From: JAKAAZ01 sp963817855
Lineage (GTDB): Bacteria > Acidobacteriota > Terriglobia > Terriglobales > Acidobacteriaceae
DNA: 64,000 nucleotides
Assembly: GCA_963817855.1 (NCBI GenBank)
Contig: CAWFQA010000003.1
Coordinates: 62,001 to 126,000 of the forward strand
Direction: 5' to 3'
The translations under genes were made by a program, and so were the position numbers. The notes under the pieces were generated by a model, which worked only from the letters and a program-made list of their open reading frames with translations, made no database searches and was not told the origin of the DNA. Shown here piece by piece: positions 15,913 to 25,323 of the stretch. Numbering within the stretch: the first letter of the stretch is position 1; the number at the start of each line of letters is the position of its first letter.

Positions 15913-18900
15913 TCAGTTTCCAGGGGGATGATGAGGAACCTCTTTCCCTTCGAAGAAGGCGTAGACGACCGGCAACAATAGCAGGGTCAGTGCAGTCGAG
16001 CTAACCAGGCCGCCGATCACTACAATCGCCAGCGGACGCTGGATTTCTGAGCCAGGACCGGTGGCAAATAGAAAGGGGGCGAGTCCGAGGGCCGCCACAG
16101 TGGCCGTCATCATGACCGGCCTGAAGCGCAGCCGAGTGCCCTCGCGGACTGCCTCTGCCTGCGGCATACCTCCCTCACGTAATTTTCGAATGTATGAGAC
16201 CAGCACAACCCCGTTCAGGACGGCGATTCCCCACAAAGCGATAAACCCTACCGAAGCCGGAACGGAGAGATATTCGCCTGATACAAAGAGGCCAAGTATG
16301 CCGCCGATCGAGGCAAGCGGCAAAACGGTGATGATAAGGGCGGCGAATCTGACGGATTGAAAGAGAATGAACAGCAGAAAGAAAATTGCCGCGATGGTGA
16401 TAGGAACAATCACCATCAAATGATGCATGGCTCGCTGCATGTTGTGGAACTGACCGCCCCATTCGATGTAGTAGCCCGCGGGCAATTGCACTTCCTTCTC
16501 GACCTTGTCCTGGAGTTCCTTCACGTATCCGCCCAGGTCGCGGTCCTGCACATTGACACCCACCACGATGCGCCGCTTGCCCATACTGCGATTGATGAGT
16601 GCCGGCCCTTCGACCACCTTCACGCCGGCAAGGTCCTTCAGCGGAATGCGCAGACCATCCGGAGAGCTGATCTGCAGTTCGCGAATGTCACCGACGCTAT
16701 CGCGCAGATTTTCCGGAAGGCGGACGACACCGGCAAACCTGCGTTCGCCTTCATAAATTTCAGTGGCTGTCTTGCCGGCGATGGCGGTCTCGATGACGTC
16801 ATTTACGTTTTCCGCATTCAGCCCGTAACGCGCGATGGCGCCCCGGTCGATCTTGATGGTGAGGTACTGCTGGCCACCGACGCGGTCGACGCGTGTGTCC
16901 TGGGTGCCGCGGATTCCGGTGGCCACCCGCGCGATGTCATTAGCCTTCTCGACAAGAGTGTCCAAGTCATCGCCGAATAGCATGACCGCCACATCGGCGC
17001 GAACACCGGAGACCATCTCATCCACGCGGTCGCTGATGGGTTGGGACATCACAAGATTGATTCCCGGTAACGCCGCCAGCCGCGTGCGAATCTGCTCCGC
17101 AATCGTGTCCTGGGTCATGCCCCGGGGTCGCTTATCAAATGGAGTAAGTGATGCGAGCACGTCGGCCTCATTGGGACCAGCGGGATCGGCAGGAGATTCA
17201 CCACGTCCCAGGCGAGACACCACATTGTCGACGCCGGGAACCTGCAGCATCAGACGCTGCATCTCCTTTTCCATCTTGAGCGATTCATTCAGTGAAATAT
17301 TCGGTACACGATCTGCATTGGGTGAGAGCGTGCCTTCCTGCATCTCCGGAATGAAAGATGTGCCGAGAAAAGGGAAGAGAGCGAGCGAGCCGCAAAAGGC
17401 AAGGACAACGGCGAGGACGGTGGTTTTCCGATGGCCAAGAGCCCAATGCAATACCCGGCTATAAGGAGCGCGCAGCAGCCGCACCAGGCAGGTGTCCTCT
17501 TCGGAACCGCCTTTTAGCAGATAGGAAGAAAGTACCGGCGAAAGCGTCAGAGAAAGCACCAGGGAGATCGCCAGGGCGATGGCGATGGTGTATGCCAGCG
17601 GCGCAAATAGCTTGCCTTCCATGCCCTGCAGCGTCATCAGGGGCAGAAATACCAGGATGATAATTGTCACTCCGAACAGCGTTGGGGTGGCGACCTCGTG
17701 CACCGCCGTAAGCACCACGTGCAGCTTGGCGAATTTATCTTCCGGATGGTGATCGTGCCTGGCATGGCTGAGTTTGGCGAAGACATTTTCCACCACAACT
17801 ACGGAGCCGTCCACCATCAGGCCGATTGCGATGGCAAGTCCACCGAGCGACATCAGATTGGCGGACAGACCCATATGGTTCATCACCAGAAAGGTCAGCA
17901 GCGGCGTCAGTACAAGATTGGCGCTGACGATCAGGCTGGAGCGCAAGTCGCCAAGAAAAAGAAACAGTACGACGACAACGAAGATGATGCCTTCGCCAAG
18001 CACTTCCGTTACGGTATGGATGGCGGCATCCACCAGTTGCGATCGGTCGTAATACGGAACGATCTGCAGGCCGCCGGGTATCATGTGCTTGCGGTTAATC
18101 TCGGCAACCCGCTCTTTCACCCGGCTCACGATCTCTTTGGCGTTGCCGCCGCTGGTCATCAGCACAACGCCGCCCACAGCCTCGGTGTAGCCGTTCTTCA
18201 TCATGGCGCCGTCGCGGACTTCTGTGCCGATGCGGACTTCCGCCACATCGCGCACATACACCGGCGTGCCTTTGCTCTCCTTGAGCACGATATTGCGGAT
18301 GTCTTCGAGCCCGCTCACCAGGCCGACGCTGCGAATCAGGTATTGCTCGGCATGCTGACGCAAAATGCCTCCGCCGGCATTGGCGTTGTTGCGGGCGAGT
18401 GCGTCGCGCACATCGTTGATCGTGAGCTTGTAGTAGTACAGTTTCTGCGGGTCGACGAGGGTCTCGTACTGCTTGACGAAGCCTCCGGTGGAGTTGATCT
18501 CTGCCACTCCGGGTATGGAGCGTAGCAGAGGGCGCACCACCCAGTCCTGCAGCGTGCGGCGCTCGATCAGTTCCTCGCGGTCGAGAGGACGCTTCTCGGC
18601 GCTCTCGCCCGGCGCCTCCAGCGTGTACTGATAGACCTCTCCCAACGCATTGGTGATGGGCCCAAGCACGGGTGTCACTCCCACGGGCATGCGATCACGG
18701 ACTTCCGAAAGCCGCTCTGAAACCATCTGTCGCTCGCGGAACAGATCGCTCTCGTCGGTGAAGACCAGCGTGATCAGAGACAGCCCTGGCTTGTTGAGCG
18801 AGCGCATGTCCGTCATGCCGGGCAGGCCAGTCATTGCGATCTCGATCGGAATGGTGACGAACCGTTCGACTTCTTCCGGGGATTTACCGGGAGCCTCGGT

Positions 18901-19050
18901 CGCAATCTGAACCTGGATGTTGGCGACGTCCGGAAAGGCATCGACCGACAGATTTTGCGCTGCATTGATCCCGAAACCCACCAAGACCACGGCGACCACA
19001 ACCAGGATGAGCCGTTGGCGCAATGCCGCCGCAACGATAGAATGCAGCAT
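15913..19050 (-). CDS. heavy-metal efflux RND pump, CzcA/CusA family
   Basis: A 1045-residue inner-membrane pump of typical RND length. The N-terminal transmembrane segment is followed by VDAFPDVANIQVQI, the usual CzcA/CusA start of the porter domain. Later come GLMVDGSVVVVENVFAKL in the TM4 region, which carries the acidic proton-relay residues, and a second set of transmembrane helices after residue 870 ending in GLVSSTALTLLLLPVVY. Two porter halves and twelve transmembrane segments fit the HME subfamily. The substrate ion (Zn/Co/Cd or Cu/Ag) cannot be decided: I did not identify the methionine triad typical of CusA. The ATG directly follows the stop of the adaptor gene. It is the last gene of the sigma-54-linked efflux operon. 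Confidence 0.92.
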   Translation of the reverse strand: MLHSIVAAALRQRLILVVVAVVLVGFGINAAQNLSVDAFPDVANIQVQIATEAPGKSPEEVERFVTIPIEIAMTGLPGMTDMRSLNKPGLSLITLVFTDESDLFRERQMVSERLSEVRDRMPVGVTPVLGPITNALGEVYQYTLEAPGESAEKRPLDREELIERRTLQDWVVRPLLRSIPGVAEINSTGGFVKQYETLVDPQKLYYYKLTINDVRDALARNNANAGGGILRQHAEQYLIRSVGLVSGLEDIRNIVLKESKGTPVYVRDVAEVRIGTEVRDGAMMKNGYTEAVGGVVLMTSGGNAKEIVSRVKERVAEINRKHMIPGGLQIVPYYDRSQLVDAAIHTVTEVLGEGIIFVVVVLFLFLGDLRSSLIVSANLVLTPLLTFLVMNHMGLSANLMSLGGLAIAIGLMVDGSVVVVENVFAKLSHARHDHHPEDKFAKLHVVLTAVHEVATPTLFGVTIIILVFLPLMTLQGMEGKLFAPLAYTIAIALAISLVLSLTLSPVLSSYLLKGGSEEDTCLVRLLRAPYSRVLHWALGHRKTTVLAVVLAFCGSLALFPFLGTSFIPEMQEGTLSPNADRVPNISLNESLKMEKEMQRLMLQVPGVDNVVSRLGRGESPADPAGPNEADVLASLTPFDKRPRGMTQDTIAEQIRTRLAALPGINLVMSQPISDRVDEMVSGVRADVAVMLFGDDLDTLVEKANDIARVATGIRGTQDTRVDRVGGQQYLTIKIDRGAIARYGLNAENVNDVIETAIAGKTATEIYEGERRFAGVVRLPENLRDSVGDIRELQISSPDGLRIPLKDLAGVKVVEGPALINRSMGKRRIVVGVNVQDRDLGGYVKELQDKVEKEVQLPAGYYIEWGGQFHNMQRAMHHLMVIVPITIAAIFFLLFILFQSVRFAALIITVLPLASIGGILGLFVSGEYLSVPASVGFIALWGIAVLNGVVLVSYIRKLREGGMPQAEAVREGTRLRFRPVMMTATVAALGLAPFLFATGPGSEIQRPLAIVVIGGLVSSTALTLLLLPVVYAFFEGKEVPHHPPGN

Positions 19051-20256
19051 CTACCGGCTCCCTTTGATCATGTTCTGCTTGCGCTGATTATTCAGGTGAA
19101 ACGCGCCGTCGGTGACGATGTGTTCGCCCTGCTGGACGCCGCTGAAAACCACCCTGCGATCGTTCTCCTCTTCCCCAAGAGAGATTTCCCGGAGAATGCA
19201 TTTCCGTGGACCGTCTTGTACAAACACATAATCCTTATTGCCTTCGCGCACTACTGCTGCGTTCGGCACGGTGAGCTTGCGATCCGCATGGCCGACGAAG
19301 GTCATGCTGGCCAACTCATCCGGTTTCAGCAGTCCCGTGGGATTTGCAACATCCATGCGGACCTCGACGGTGCGCGTTGAGGGATCGACGATGGGCGAGA
19401 CAAATGTGAGCCGTCCCTCGACCCTGTGTTGCGGCAGGGCAGGAATACGCACCTCGACCTCCATGCCTTTTTGCAGCTGACCGGCATCTTCTTCCGGCAC
19501 GTTGGCCACGACCCAGACACTCGACAAGTCTGCTATGGTGAACGCCGGATCGGAGGGTTGCACGACTTGTCCAATCGTGATCTCCCGGGTGAGCACAGTG
19601 CCGCTCTTCGGCGCAACAATCGGGTAATCCGCGCTGAGTTTGCGAGTGGTTTCCAGGGTGTGGATCTGCGCCTCCGTCATGCCCAGGCCAAGCAGTTGGG
19701 TGCGGTAGGACTCGGCTTCGGTGCTGGCCTGCAGCAATTCTGCGCGGCGGCGCTCGAGCTCCGCGCGACCAATTACGTCTGCCTTTACAAGTTGCTCGGC
19801 GCGCTTTTCAGCGGCAGCGGCCAGCCCCTGCTGGGAATATGCCTTGATCAGCGCGACCTGCGTGTCCGATAGGTTCGTGCTGTGCAGCATGGCAAGTACC
19901 GTTCCGGTTTTCACATACTCACCTTCAAACACAAGCAGCTTGAGGATGCGCCCGGCAACCGGAGAGCCGATACGCGCAATGAGTCTGGCATCGGTCTCAA
20001 TATGGGCAGGCACGCGCAATGTGCCCGTCACGCGTGTGATTTGTGGCTCGCCGAATTTCACATTCCGGGCAAGAGCGGGTGTGATGGATATTTCATTCGG
20101 ATTGCCAGCCTCGGTCGCCGCTGCCGCTGCGCCCTGTTTTGCAGTGCAGCCCTGCACCCCCAGCATCAGGGGAGCAAGAAGCAGGACGAAGATTCCGGAA
20201 CGTCCTACCAACCGGCTTCGCTGCGAAGGTGTTGCAAAAATTCCAATGTGATTCAT
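19051..20256 (-). CDS. RND efflux periplasmic adaptor, CzcB/CusB family
   Basis: A 401-residue protein with an N-terminal hydrophobic segment ending at LMLGVQGC, which looks like a lipobox, so it is probably a lipoprotein on the periplasmic side. Lipoyl-like halves (RIGSPVAGRILKLLVFEGEYV and YPIVAPKSGTVLTREI) flank a coiled-coil hairpin of about 70 residues. Beta-barrel and membrane-proximal domains follow. There is no N-terminal His-rich metal-binding extension like that of classical CzcB. The start codon overlaps the TolC-type gene stop by one nucleotide, and the stop abuts the pump start, so the three subunits are translated together as one tripartite efflux complex. Confidence 0.9.
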   Translation of the reverse strand: MNHIGIFATPSQRSRLVGRSGIFVLLLAPLMLGVQGCTAKQGAAAAATEAGNPNEISITPALARNVKFGEPQITRVTGTLRVPAHIETDARLIARIGSPVAGRILKLLVFEGEYVKTGTVLAMLHSTNLSDTQVALIKAYSQQGLAAAAEKRAEQLVKADVIGRAELERRRAELLQASTEAESYRTQLLGLGMTEAQIHTLETTRKLSADYPIVAPKSGTVLTREITIGQVVQPSDPAFTIADLSSVWVVANVPEEDAGQLQKGMEVEVRIPALPQHRVEGRLTFVSPIVDPSTRTVEVRMDVANPTGLLKPDELASMTFVGHADRKLTVPNAAVVREGNKDYVFVQDGPRKCILREISLGEEENDRRVVFSGVQQGEHIVTDGAFHLNNQRKQNMIKGSR

Positions 20257-21632
20257 CAGGGCCTCGCTTCAGGCGACATCGCGCCAAGTTCTTCCAGATC
20301 AACCAGAGCCGATTGGCGCGCGAACTGCGCATCCAACAGGTCGCCGCGCACAGTTTGAAGTACACGCTGCGCGTCCAGTACCTCCACAATGCCGCGCTCA
20401 CCATAGCGATAGGCGGCTTTGGCGGCATCGACGGCGCTTTCGGCAGCACGGAGTGAGCCAGACTCGAGCGAAGTAGCCTGTTGGTCTGCGAGTTGATATT
20501 GCTCGTACGCCCGCTCCAGCGCGGAGATCAGTTCCAGCCGCCGTTGCTCGAGCACCGCAGTCGATTCAGAAATGGCGGCCTTGGCTTCTCCGATCTGGCC
20601 TCGCCGCCGATCCCAGAGAGGAATGGGCACGTTCACGCCGGCTCGCCAGAAACGCAGGTCGGGCTGGATCTCGTACTCCACGAAGGCAGTGGGCCGGGGA
20701 ATGCGAAGCGAGCGCTCAAGGGCGAGGGTAGCCTGGGATCGCTGAATGTCAGCCTGCGACTGGATCACAGCAGGGTGCACGCGCAGCACGTCGTCCCGCA
20801 TTTGCTGCAGCGGTGGAAGCGAGATGCTGGGCGAAAAGTCGCCCTGGGGGTTAAGGCTTGCGTCGGCTGGGGCTGCAATGGCGACGCGCAGCAACGCAAT
20901 CGCATTGGCATATTGCAGGCGGGCGCTTCGCACCATAAATTGCGCGCGCGCCATTTCCGCTTCGGCGCGGGTCAATTCCAATCTGCCCTTTTCGCCGATC
21001 CGGACCTCGAGCTCGACGCGCCGTCGCAAGTCCTGCACCAGCTGCAGGTTTTCCTGTGCGTGGGCGATCTCTTCGCGTCGACGCAGGGCACTGTAGAAGG
21101 CGTGCTTTGTGTCCGCAACGACGGAGTAGGTAACAGCCTGCTGAGAGGCCCGGCTGCTTGCGACCTGAAACTTTGCGGCACTTTGGCGCGCCCGACGTTC
21201 GGATGGAATTTCAATCGTCTGATAAGCCGCGTAATGTTGCAGCAGTCCAGGTATGCCTGGAGTGGAGACAGCTCTGGCATACTGCTCGCCTTCAAAAACC
21301 TCCAGACTGGGATTGCTGTACGCGTGTGCGGTCTGCTGCGCCGCGGTCGCGCGTTGCGAGATGGCAGAAGCCTCCAGCAACCTTGGACTGTTTCGCTCCG
21401 CCATTGCAATCGCATCTGCCAATGTAAGTACAAGCGGCGCGCTTGGAGACACCGGCGGGAGAGCTGCGGTATCGGCCTGGGGCGCAGGCGCCATCGGGAG
21501 TTTCGCCCCTTGTGTTTGGGACTGCACTGCGAGCCCGGTTACCGACGCGGAGCGCTGTGGCACCGCCTGCCCCGCGAGAACCATTCGGCACGACAAGAAA
21601 AATGATAGAAAGACAATCCCGCAATAGCGCAC
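20256..21632 (-). CDS. TolC-family outer-membrane efflux channel (CzcC-like)
   Basis: A 458-residue protein with a signal peptide (residues 1-21, ending VLAGQ), a Pro/Ala-rich linker, then two OEP repeats of long amphipathic helices (about 80-270 and 285-455). Sequences such as TLADAIAMAERNSPRLLEA and AYRYGERGIVEVLDAQRVL are characteristic. It forms the outer-membrane exit duct for the downstream adaptor and pump. Translation starts at GTG 21632. A -24/-12 promoter lies at 21644-21659, so the predicted transcript begins only one or two bases before this codon. Either the message is nearly leaderless or another start is used. First gene of the operon. Confidence 0.9.
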   Translation of the reverse strand: MRYCGIVFLSFFLSCRMVLAGQAVPQRSASVTGLAVQSQTQGAKLPMAPAPQADTAALPPVSPSAPLVLTLADAIAMAERNSPRLLEASAISQRATAAQQTAHAYSNPSLEVFEGEQYARAVSTPGIPGLLQHYAAYQTIEIPSERRARQSAAKFQVASSRASQQAVTYSVVADTKHAFYSALRRREEIAHAQENLQLVQDLRRRVELEVRIGEKGRLELTRAEAEMARAQFMVRSARLQYANAIALLRVAIAAPADASLNPQGDFSPSISLPPLQQMRDDVLRVHPAVIQSQADIQRSQATLALERSLRIPRPTAFVEYEIQPDLRFWRAGVNVPIPLWDRRRGQIGEAKAAISESTAVLEQRRLELISALERAYEQYQLADQQATSLESGSLRAAESAVDAAKAAYRYGERGIVEVLDAQRVLQTVRGDLLDAQFARQSALVDLEELGAMSPEARP

Positions 21633-21643
21633 CCCTACCGAAA

Positions 21644-21659
21644 AGCAATTCGGCGGCCA
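21644..21659 (-). promoter_or_regulatory. sigma-54 (-24/-12) promoter of the metal-efflux operon
   Basis: On the minus strand the sequence TGGCCGCCGAATTGCT fits the RpoN consensus TGGC-N8-TTGCW, with the exact 10-nt spacing between GG (21658-21657) and GC (21646-21645). The next gene, on the opposite strand, encodes a sigma-54 activator, which supports the call. The predicted start site is near 21633. Confidence 0.75.
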
Positions 21660-21687
21660 ACATGATTCGGGCTAAGTTTCGGTGATT

Positions 21688-21747
21688 TGTCCAGTATGCC
21701 GACCGGGACTGTCCCAAATGGGACACCTGAGTGTTCCGAATGGGTCA
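21688..21747. promoter_or_regulatory. tandem palindromic activator-binding sites (UAS) with 22-bp phasing
   Basis: TGTCCCAAATGGGACA at 21710-21725 is a near-perfect palindrome with 7-bp arms. A second copy at 21732-21747 (TGTTCCGAATGGGTCA) matches it at 13 of 16 positions and starts exactly 22 bp away, two helical turns. A weaker half-match begins at 21688, again 22 bp away. They lie roughly 50-115 bp upstream of the predicted efflux start site, where NtrC-type activators bind. They are probably the operator of the adjacent response regulator, and may also serve the divergent regulator genes. Confidence 0.65.
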
Positions 21748-21920
21748 GGTTCGACCGGGTTTTGTTCGACACATCGTTCAACGGACAAAGAAATCAAATC
21801 CGGTGGCATGGCGATTGAATTGCATCCAGCCGGATGATGCAGGCACGGCTTACGTCCGCTCCGTTTGAGATTTTCGGCTGGCTGGACGGGCATTCTCCGC
21901 CATCGTGGGAAAATGAGGGG

Positions 21921-23030
21921 ATGTCATTCATCCCGTCCAGCTTGCAGTCGTCGAAGGCCAAGGCAGTGCTGATTGCGGCGATGGTGGTGATCCTTGCAGT
22001 TTCTGCCTGGATTGCACCCCCGCACGACGTGGTGCTGAACAACGTTTTGCACCACCTGAATATTCTTCCCTTCATGCTGGCTGGGTTTTTCTTCGGCTGG
22101 AGGGGTGCACTCAAGACGGTCTTGCTTGCCACCTTGTTGCAAGCCCCCTCGATTCACCGGCACTGGCATCGAGAACCGCTAGATGCGCAGGATGAAGTGG
22201 TGGAACTTAGCACATTTGGCGCCGCCGGCGTTATTGCGGGGCTGCTTGCGGATCGCGAGCGCATGCAGCGGAAGCGTGTGGAGCTGACCAAGCTTGAACT
22301 GGAGCATGTGTACACTGAGCTGCGGCAGAGCATCGAACACCTCAAGAAGACCGAGCGCCTTACCGCTGCAGGACAATTGTCTGCCAGTCTTGCCCATGAG
22401 ATACGCAATCCCTTGGCAAGCATCAGTGGGGCAGCCGGCATTCTCTCGCGCGGACAAGCATCTGCCGACGACTTCGCCGAATGTCTGGAGATCCTGACGA
22501 AGGAGTCGCAGCGACTGAACAAGCTGCTCAGCAATTTTCTCGACTTCGCCCGTCCACGGTTGCCTCGACTGCAGAAGACAGAACCACTCGACATGGTGCA
22601 CTCTGTGACTGCGCTGGCGCAGCATGCCGCAATCCGCCAGGGCGTGAAACTGGAGGTTCAGTCAGGACTACCAGCCGGTGAAGTGGAGTGCGACCCCGAA
22701 CAAATCAAGCAGTTGCTGCTTAATCTGATACTGAATGCCATCCAGGCAACAGATGGGGAAGGGACAGTCGTGGTCCGCATCTTCTCCGCGGAGACCTGCC
22801 TGTGTGTGGAGGTCTGCGACCGCGGGAAGGGAATCGCCCCGGAGGACCGGGAACACATCTTTGATCCCTTCTTCACAACCAAGGAAAGCGGCACTGGCCT
22901 GGGTCTCGCCATCGCATCGAATATCGCCGCCCAGCACGGCGGCACGCTCTCCTGCAGACCTAATTCCGGACAGGGCACAGTCTTTCGGATGGAGCTGCCC
23001 TGGCAACGAACGAAAGCGGGGCTTTCATGA
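21921..23030 (+). CDS. membrane sensor histidine kinase
   Basis: About 370 residues from the ATG at 21921; an upstream ATG at 21834 would add 29 residues with no membrane or signal character. The N-terminal membrane domain has three to four short hydrophobic helices (ending near residue 120) with almost no periplasmic loop, then a coiled-coil linker. The kinase core has the H-box SLAHEIRNPL (His about 159), N-box NLILNAIQA, G1 DRGKGI, F-box FDPFFTT and G2 GTGLGLAIA. It overlaps the response-regulator gene by 4 nt (ATGA), making a two-component pair. The divergent efflux genes suggest it responds to metal or envelope stress. The lack of a periplasmic sensor domain implies sensing within the membrane. 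Confidence 0.88.
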   Translation: MSFIPSSLQSSKAKAVLIAAMVVILAVSAWIAPPHDVVLNNVLHHLNILPFMLAGFFFGWRGALKTVLLATLLQAPSIHRHWHREPLDAQDEVVELSTFGAAGVIAGLLADRERMQRKRVELTKLELEHVYTELRQSIEHLKKTERLTAAGQLSASLAHEIRNPLASISGAAGILSRGQASADDFAECLEILTKESQRLNKLLSNFLDFARPRLPRLQKTEPLDMVHSVTALAQHAAIRQGVKLEVQSGLPAGEVECDPEQIKQLLLNLILNAIQATDGEGTVVVRIFSAETCLCVEVCDRGKGIAPEDREHIFDPFFTTKESGTGLGLAIASNIAAQHGGTLSCRPNSGQGTVFRMELPWQRTKAGLS

Positions 23031-24412
23031 AGCGGAACCAAATTCTCGTTGTGGACGATGACAGCAGTCTTCGCCGAGTGATGAAGATGCAGCTCGAGGA
23101 GGCGGGTTATCAAGTATCCGTGGCCTCCGATGGTGGCGCCGCATGGATGATGCTCGAAGAAATGGAGCCGCAGCTCATCATCACCGACCTGCGCATGCCC
23201 ACCACCGGACTTGAGCTTCTGGACCGCATCGGCAAAGCGGATATGCAGACCACAGTCATCGTTGTCACTGCGTTCGGGACCATTGAAACCGCGGTCGAAG
23301 CCATGAGGCTGGGCGCGTACGACTATGTGACCAAGCCGATCGATTTCGAGGCCCTGGTGCTGGTCGTACACCGCGCCATGGAGCGACAGAACCTGATTGA
23401 GGAGGTGCACTCGCTCCGCTCGGCCCTGGACCAGAGATATGGGTTCAAGGGGATTGTTGGCCAATCGAAAGGATTGCTACGCGTCCTTGATCAGGCTGCG
23501 CGGGTTGCACAGCGCGACGCCACGGTTCTCATCCTGGGTGAGACGGGTACAGGGAAAGAACTCGTCGCGCGTGCCATCCATCAGAGCAGCCGTCGAAGCA
23601 GCGGACCCTTCATCGCCATTAATTGCGGCGCGATTCCCGGGGACCTGGTTGAGTCGGAGCTCTTCGGATATATGCGCGGCGCTTTCACGAGCGCATCGAC
23701 GAATAAGTCTGGACGGATCGAATCGGCGGACGGAGGCACACTATTTCTGGACGAGATTGGAGAACTCCCTCTGGAAGCGCAGGTCAAGCTGTTGCGAGTG
23801 CTTCAAGAGGGCGAGCTTACCAAACTGGGCGCGAGTACCTCCACTAAGGTTGATGTCCGCGTGATTGCGGCGACGCACCGCAATTTGACGGCAATGATTG
23901 AGGATGGCTCGTTTCGCGAGGACCTTTACTATCGACTCGCCGTTGTGCCATTGACGATTCCCCCTTTGCGGGAACGAAAAGAAGACATCCCGGAGCTGAT
24001 CGATGCTTTGTTTCAACGGGCGAAGGAGCGCCATGGCCTGCTGGATGTGCGTTTATCGCCAGCTGTGCATCAGCGGCTGATTTCGTATCGTTGGCCGGGC
24101 AATGTTCGACAACTCGAAAATGTGCTGGAGCGGATGTTAGTACTTTCCCCGACTGACTTGATTACGCTCGATGACCTGCCGGAGGAACTGCTGCCTTCCT
24201 CCGCAAATGTGACCCGTCTGTGGTCCGACCTGCCGGAGGAAGGGATCAGCCTGGAGGCGATTGAGCGCGAACTCATCGCCCGTGCTCTGGAAAAGTTCGC
24301 CGGGAACCAGACACAGGCGGCGCGCTATCTGGATATCAGCCGACGCACCCTGATCTATCGAATGGAGAAACATGGCTTCGCTTCCGCGGATGCAGGGGAG
24401 ACATCCTTTTAG
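23027..24412 (+). CDS. sigma-54-dependent response regulator, NtrC/ZraR type
   Basis: A 461-residue protein with three domains. The receiver (1-120) has phosphoacceptor Asp 54 in IITDLRMP and Lys in VTKPID. The AAA+ domain (about 140-380) has Walker A GETGTGKE, Walker B GGTLFLDEIGE and a GAFTSA loop, differing from canonical GAFTGA in one residue. The C-terminal Fis-type helix-turn-helix (about 415-450) contains QTQAARYLDISRRTLIYRMEKHG. It activates sigma-54 promoters when phosphorylated. The divergent efflux operon carries such a promoter and phased palindromes, so it is the obvious target. The GAFTSA variant contacts sigma-54 in this family and may alter, but need not abolish, activation. 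Confidence 0.93.
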   Translation: MKRNQILVVDDDSSLRRVMKMQLEEAGYQVSVASDGGAAWMMLEEMEPQLIITDLRMPTTGLELLDRIGKADMQTTVIVVTAFGTIETAVEAMRLGAYDYVTKPIDFEALVLVVHRAMERQNLIEEVHSLRSALDQRYGFKGIVGQSKGLLRVLDQAARVAQRDATVLILGETGTGKELVARAIHQSSRRSSGPFIAINCGAIPGDLVESELFGYMRGAFTSASTNKSGRIESADGGTLFLDEIGELPLEAQVKLLRVLQEGELTKLGASTSTKVDVRVIAATHRNLTAMIEDGSFREDLYYRLAVVPLTIPPLRERKEDIPELIDALFQRAKERHGLLDVRLSPAVHQRLISYRWPGNVRQLENVLERMLVLSPTDLITLDDLPEELLPSSANVTRLWSDLPEEGISLEAIERELIARALEKFAGNQTQAARYLDISRRTLIYRMEKHGFASADAGETSF

Positions 24413-24630
24413 TCAAGTGGAACGTTACATTCCGCATAGACCTGCGAAACTGGAAGTGCTAACTGGGATCTGGCGGCATGGAAAAAGTCAATATCATCTG
24501 CGGTAAGGAGTACGCCAGTACTTTGTTCCGGATGCCCCGGCAGCTTCTATCAGTTCGAGGTAGGCGCTTGGTTTGGGATTTTGCTCGACGCTAGGAAGAA
24601 ACATCGGTTTCTGTTGCACTCCTGTAGAGC

Positions 24631-25275
24631 TCATAACTCGCCCTCCAACGGAGTTACATGGTTTCGCAAATCAAGAAGACCCTGGGAGGATAAGCCGAAC
24701 GCATTGGCAACACGATTGAAGCAGGCGAACAGCGCCGTTAGGTGAATTGCTTCGCCAATTTGCTGGTCATTCCATCCTCCATCGCGCAGGCTTGAAACGT
24801 CCGCCGCAGATACTTTGTAAGAATCGCAACTCACCTTGCGGACAAAGCGCAGCAGGATGCGCTCCTTCTCATTCACGGGCGCATGTTCCACGTCCACAGT
24901 AGACAATGCATTCACCAGGGCGTCGCTCCCCCCGTTAACATGCAGGAAGAAGGCGTGACTATCAACACAGTATGGGCATTGATTAAGAGCAGAAACATAG
25001 GTTGCAATCGCTTCCTTCATTCGCCGCGTTAGCTGCCCTTCGCAGAAAAGCATCGTGGAAGCGATGCCCATCATTTGCTGAAGCAATGGCGGATGCGTGG
25101 CAAAGCATTTCAAAATTCCTGGAATATCCTGCCGGCCAAAACTTTCGCGAAAGTATGCGTAGGCGTCAGCAACCGCTCCTGTAGCGTCCTTTTCTTCTAC
25201 AACAGGTAAGTTCGTATTCTTTTCGACGGCCTTCTTGTGAAGTAATGAATATTCAGGTGGCTGCATAAGTGTCAT
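24631..25275 (-). CDS. AhpD-like peroxidase-related (carboxymuconolactone decarboxylase family) protein
   Basis: A 214-residue cytoplasmic protein with the CMD/AhpD core: MKEAIATYVSALNQCPYCVDSH, where the CxxC and the following His form the peroxidase relay. The C-terminal helices (IGEAIHLTALFACFNRVANAFG) are those of the 'uncharacterised peroxidase-related enzyme' subgroup. It probably reduces peroxide or disulphide through the Cys pair. It stands just downstream of the TonB receptor gene, on the same strand with a gap of under 50 nt, so cotranscription is possible. Two shorter relatives lie 5 kb away on the other strand. Confidence 0.87.
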   Translation of the reverse strand: MTLMQPPEYSLLHKKAVEKNTNLPVVEEKDATGAVADAYAYFRESFGRQDIPGILKCFATHPPLLQQMMGIASTMLFCEGQLTRRMKEAIATYVSALNQCPYCVDSHAFFLHVNGGSDALVNALSTVDVEHAPVNEKERILLRFVRKVSCDSYKVSAADVSSLRDGGWNDQQIGEAIHLTALFACFNRVANAFGLSSQGLLDLRNHVTPLEGEL

Positions 25276-25323
25276 GAGGAAAATCTGAGTACATCTCTCT
25301 TTGAGTTCCGCGGTATAACTACG

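Noticed and set aside
20481..21605. 374-codon plus-strand frame opposite the TolC-type gene
   Set aside because: No family resemblance; the opposite strand has OEP repeats and operon context.
21804..21818. plus-strand sigma-54-like site before the histidine kinase
   Set aside because: TGGCATG-N4-TTGA has the right spacing but lacks the invariant C of the -12 GC, so autoregulation by this site is not supported.
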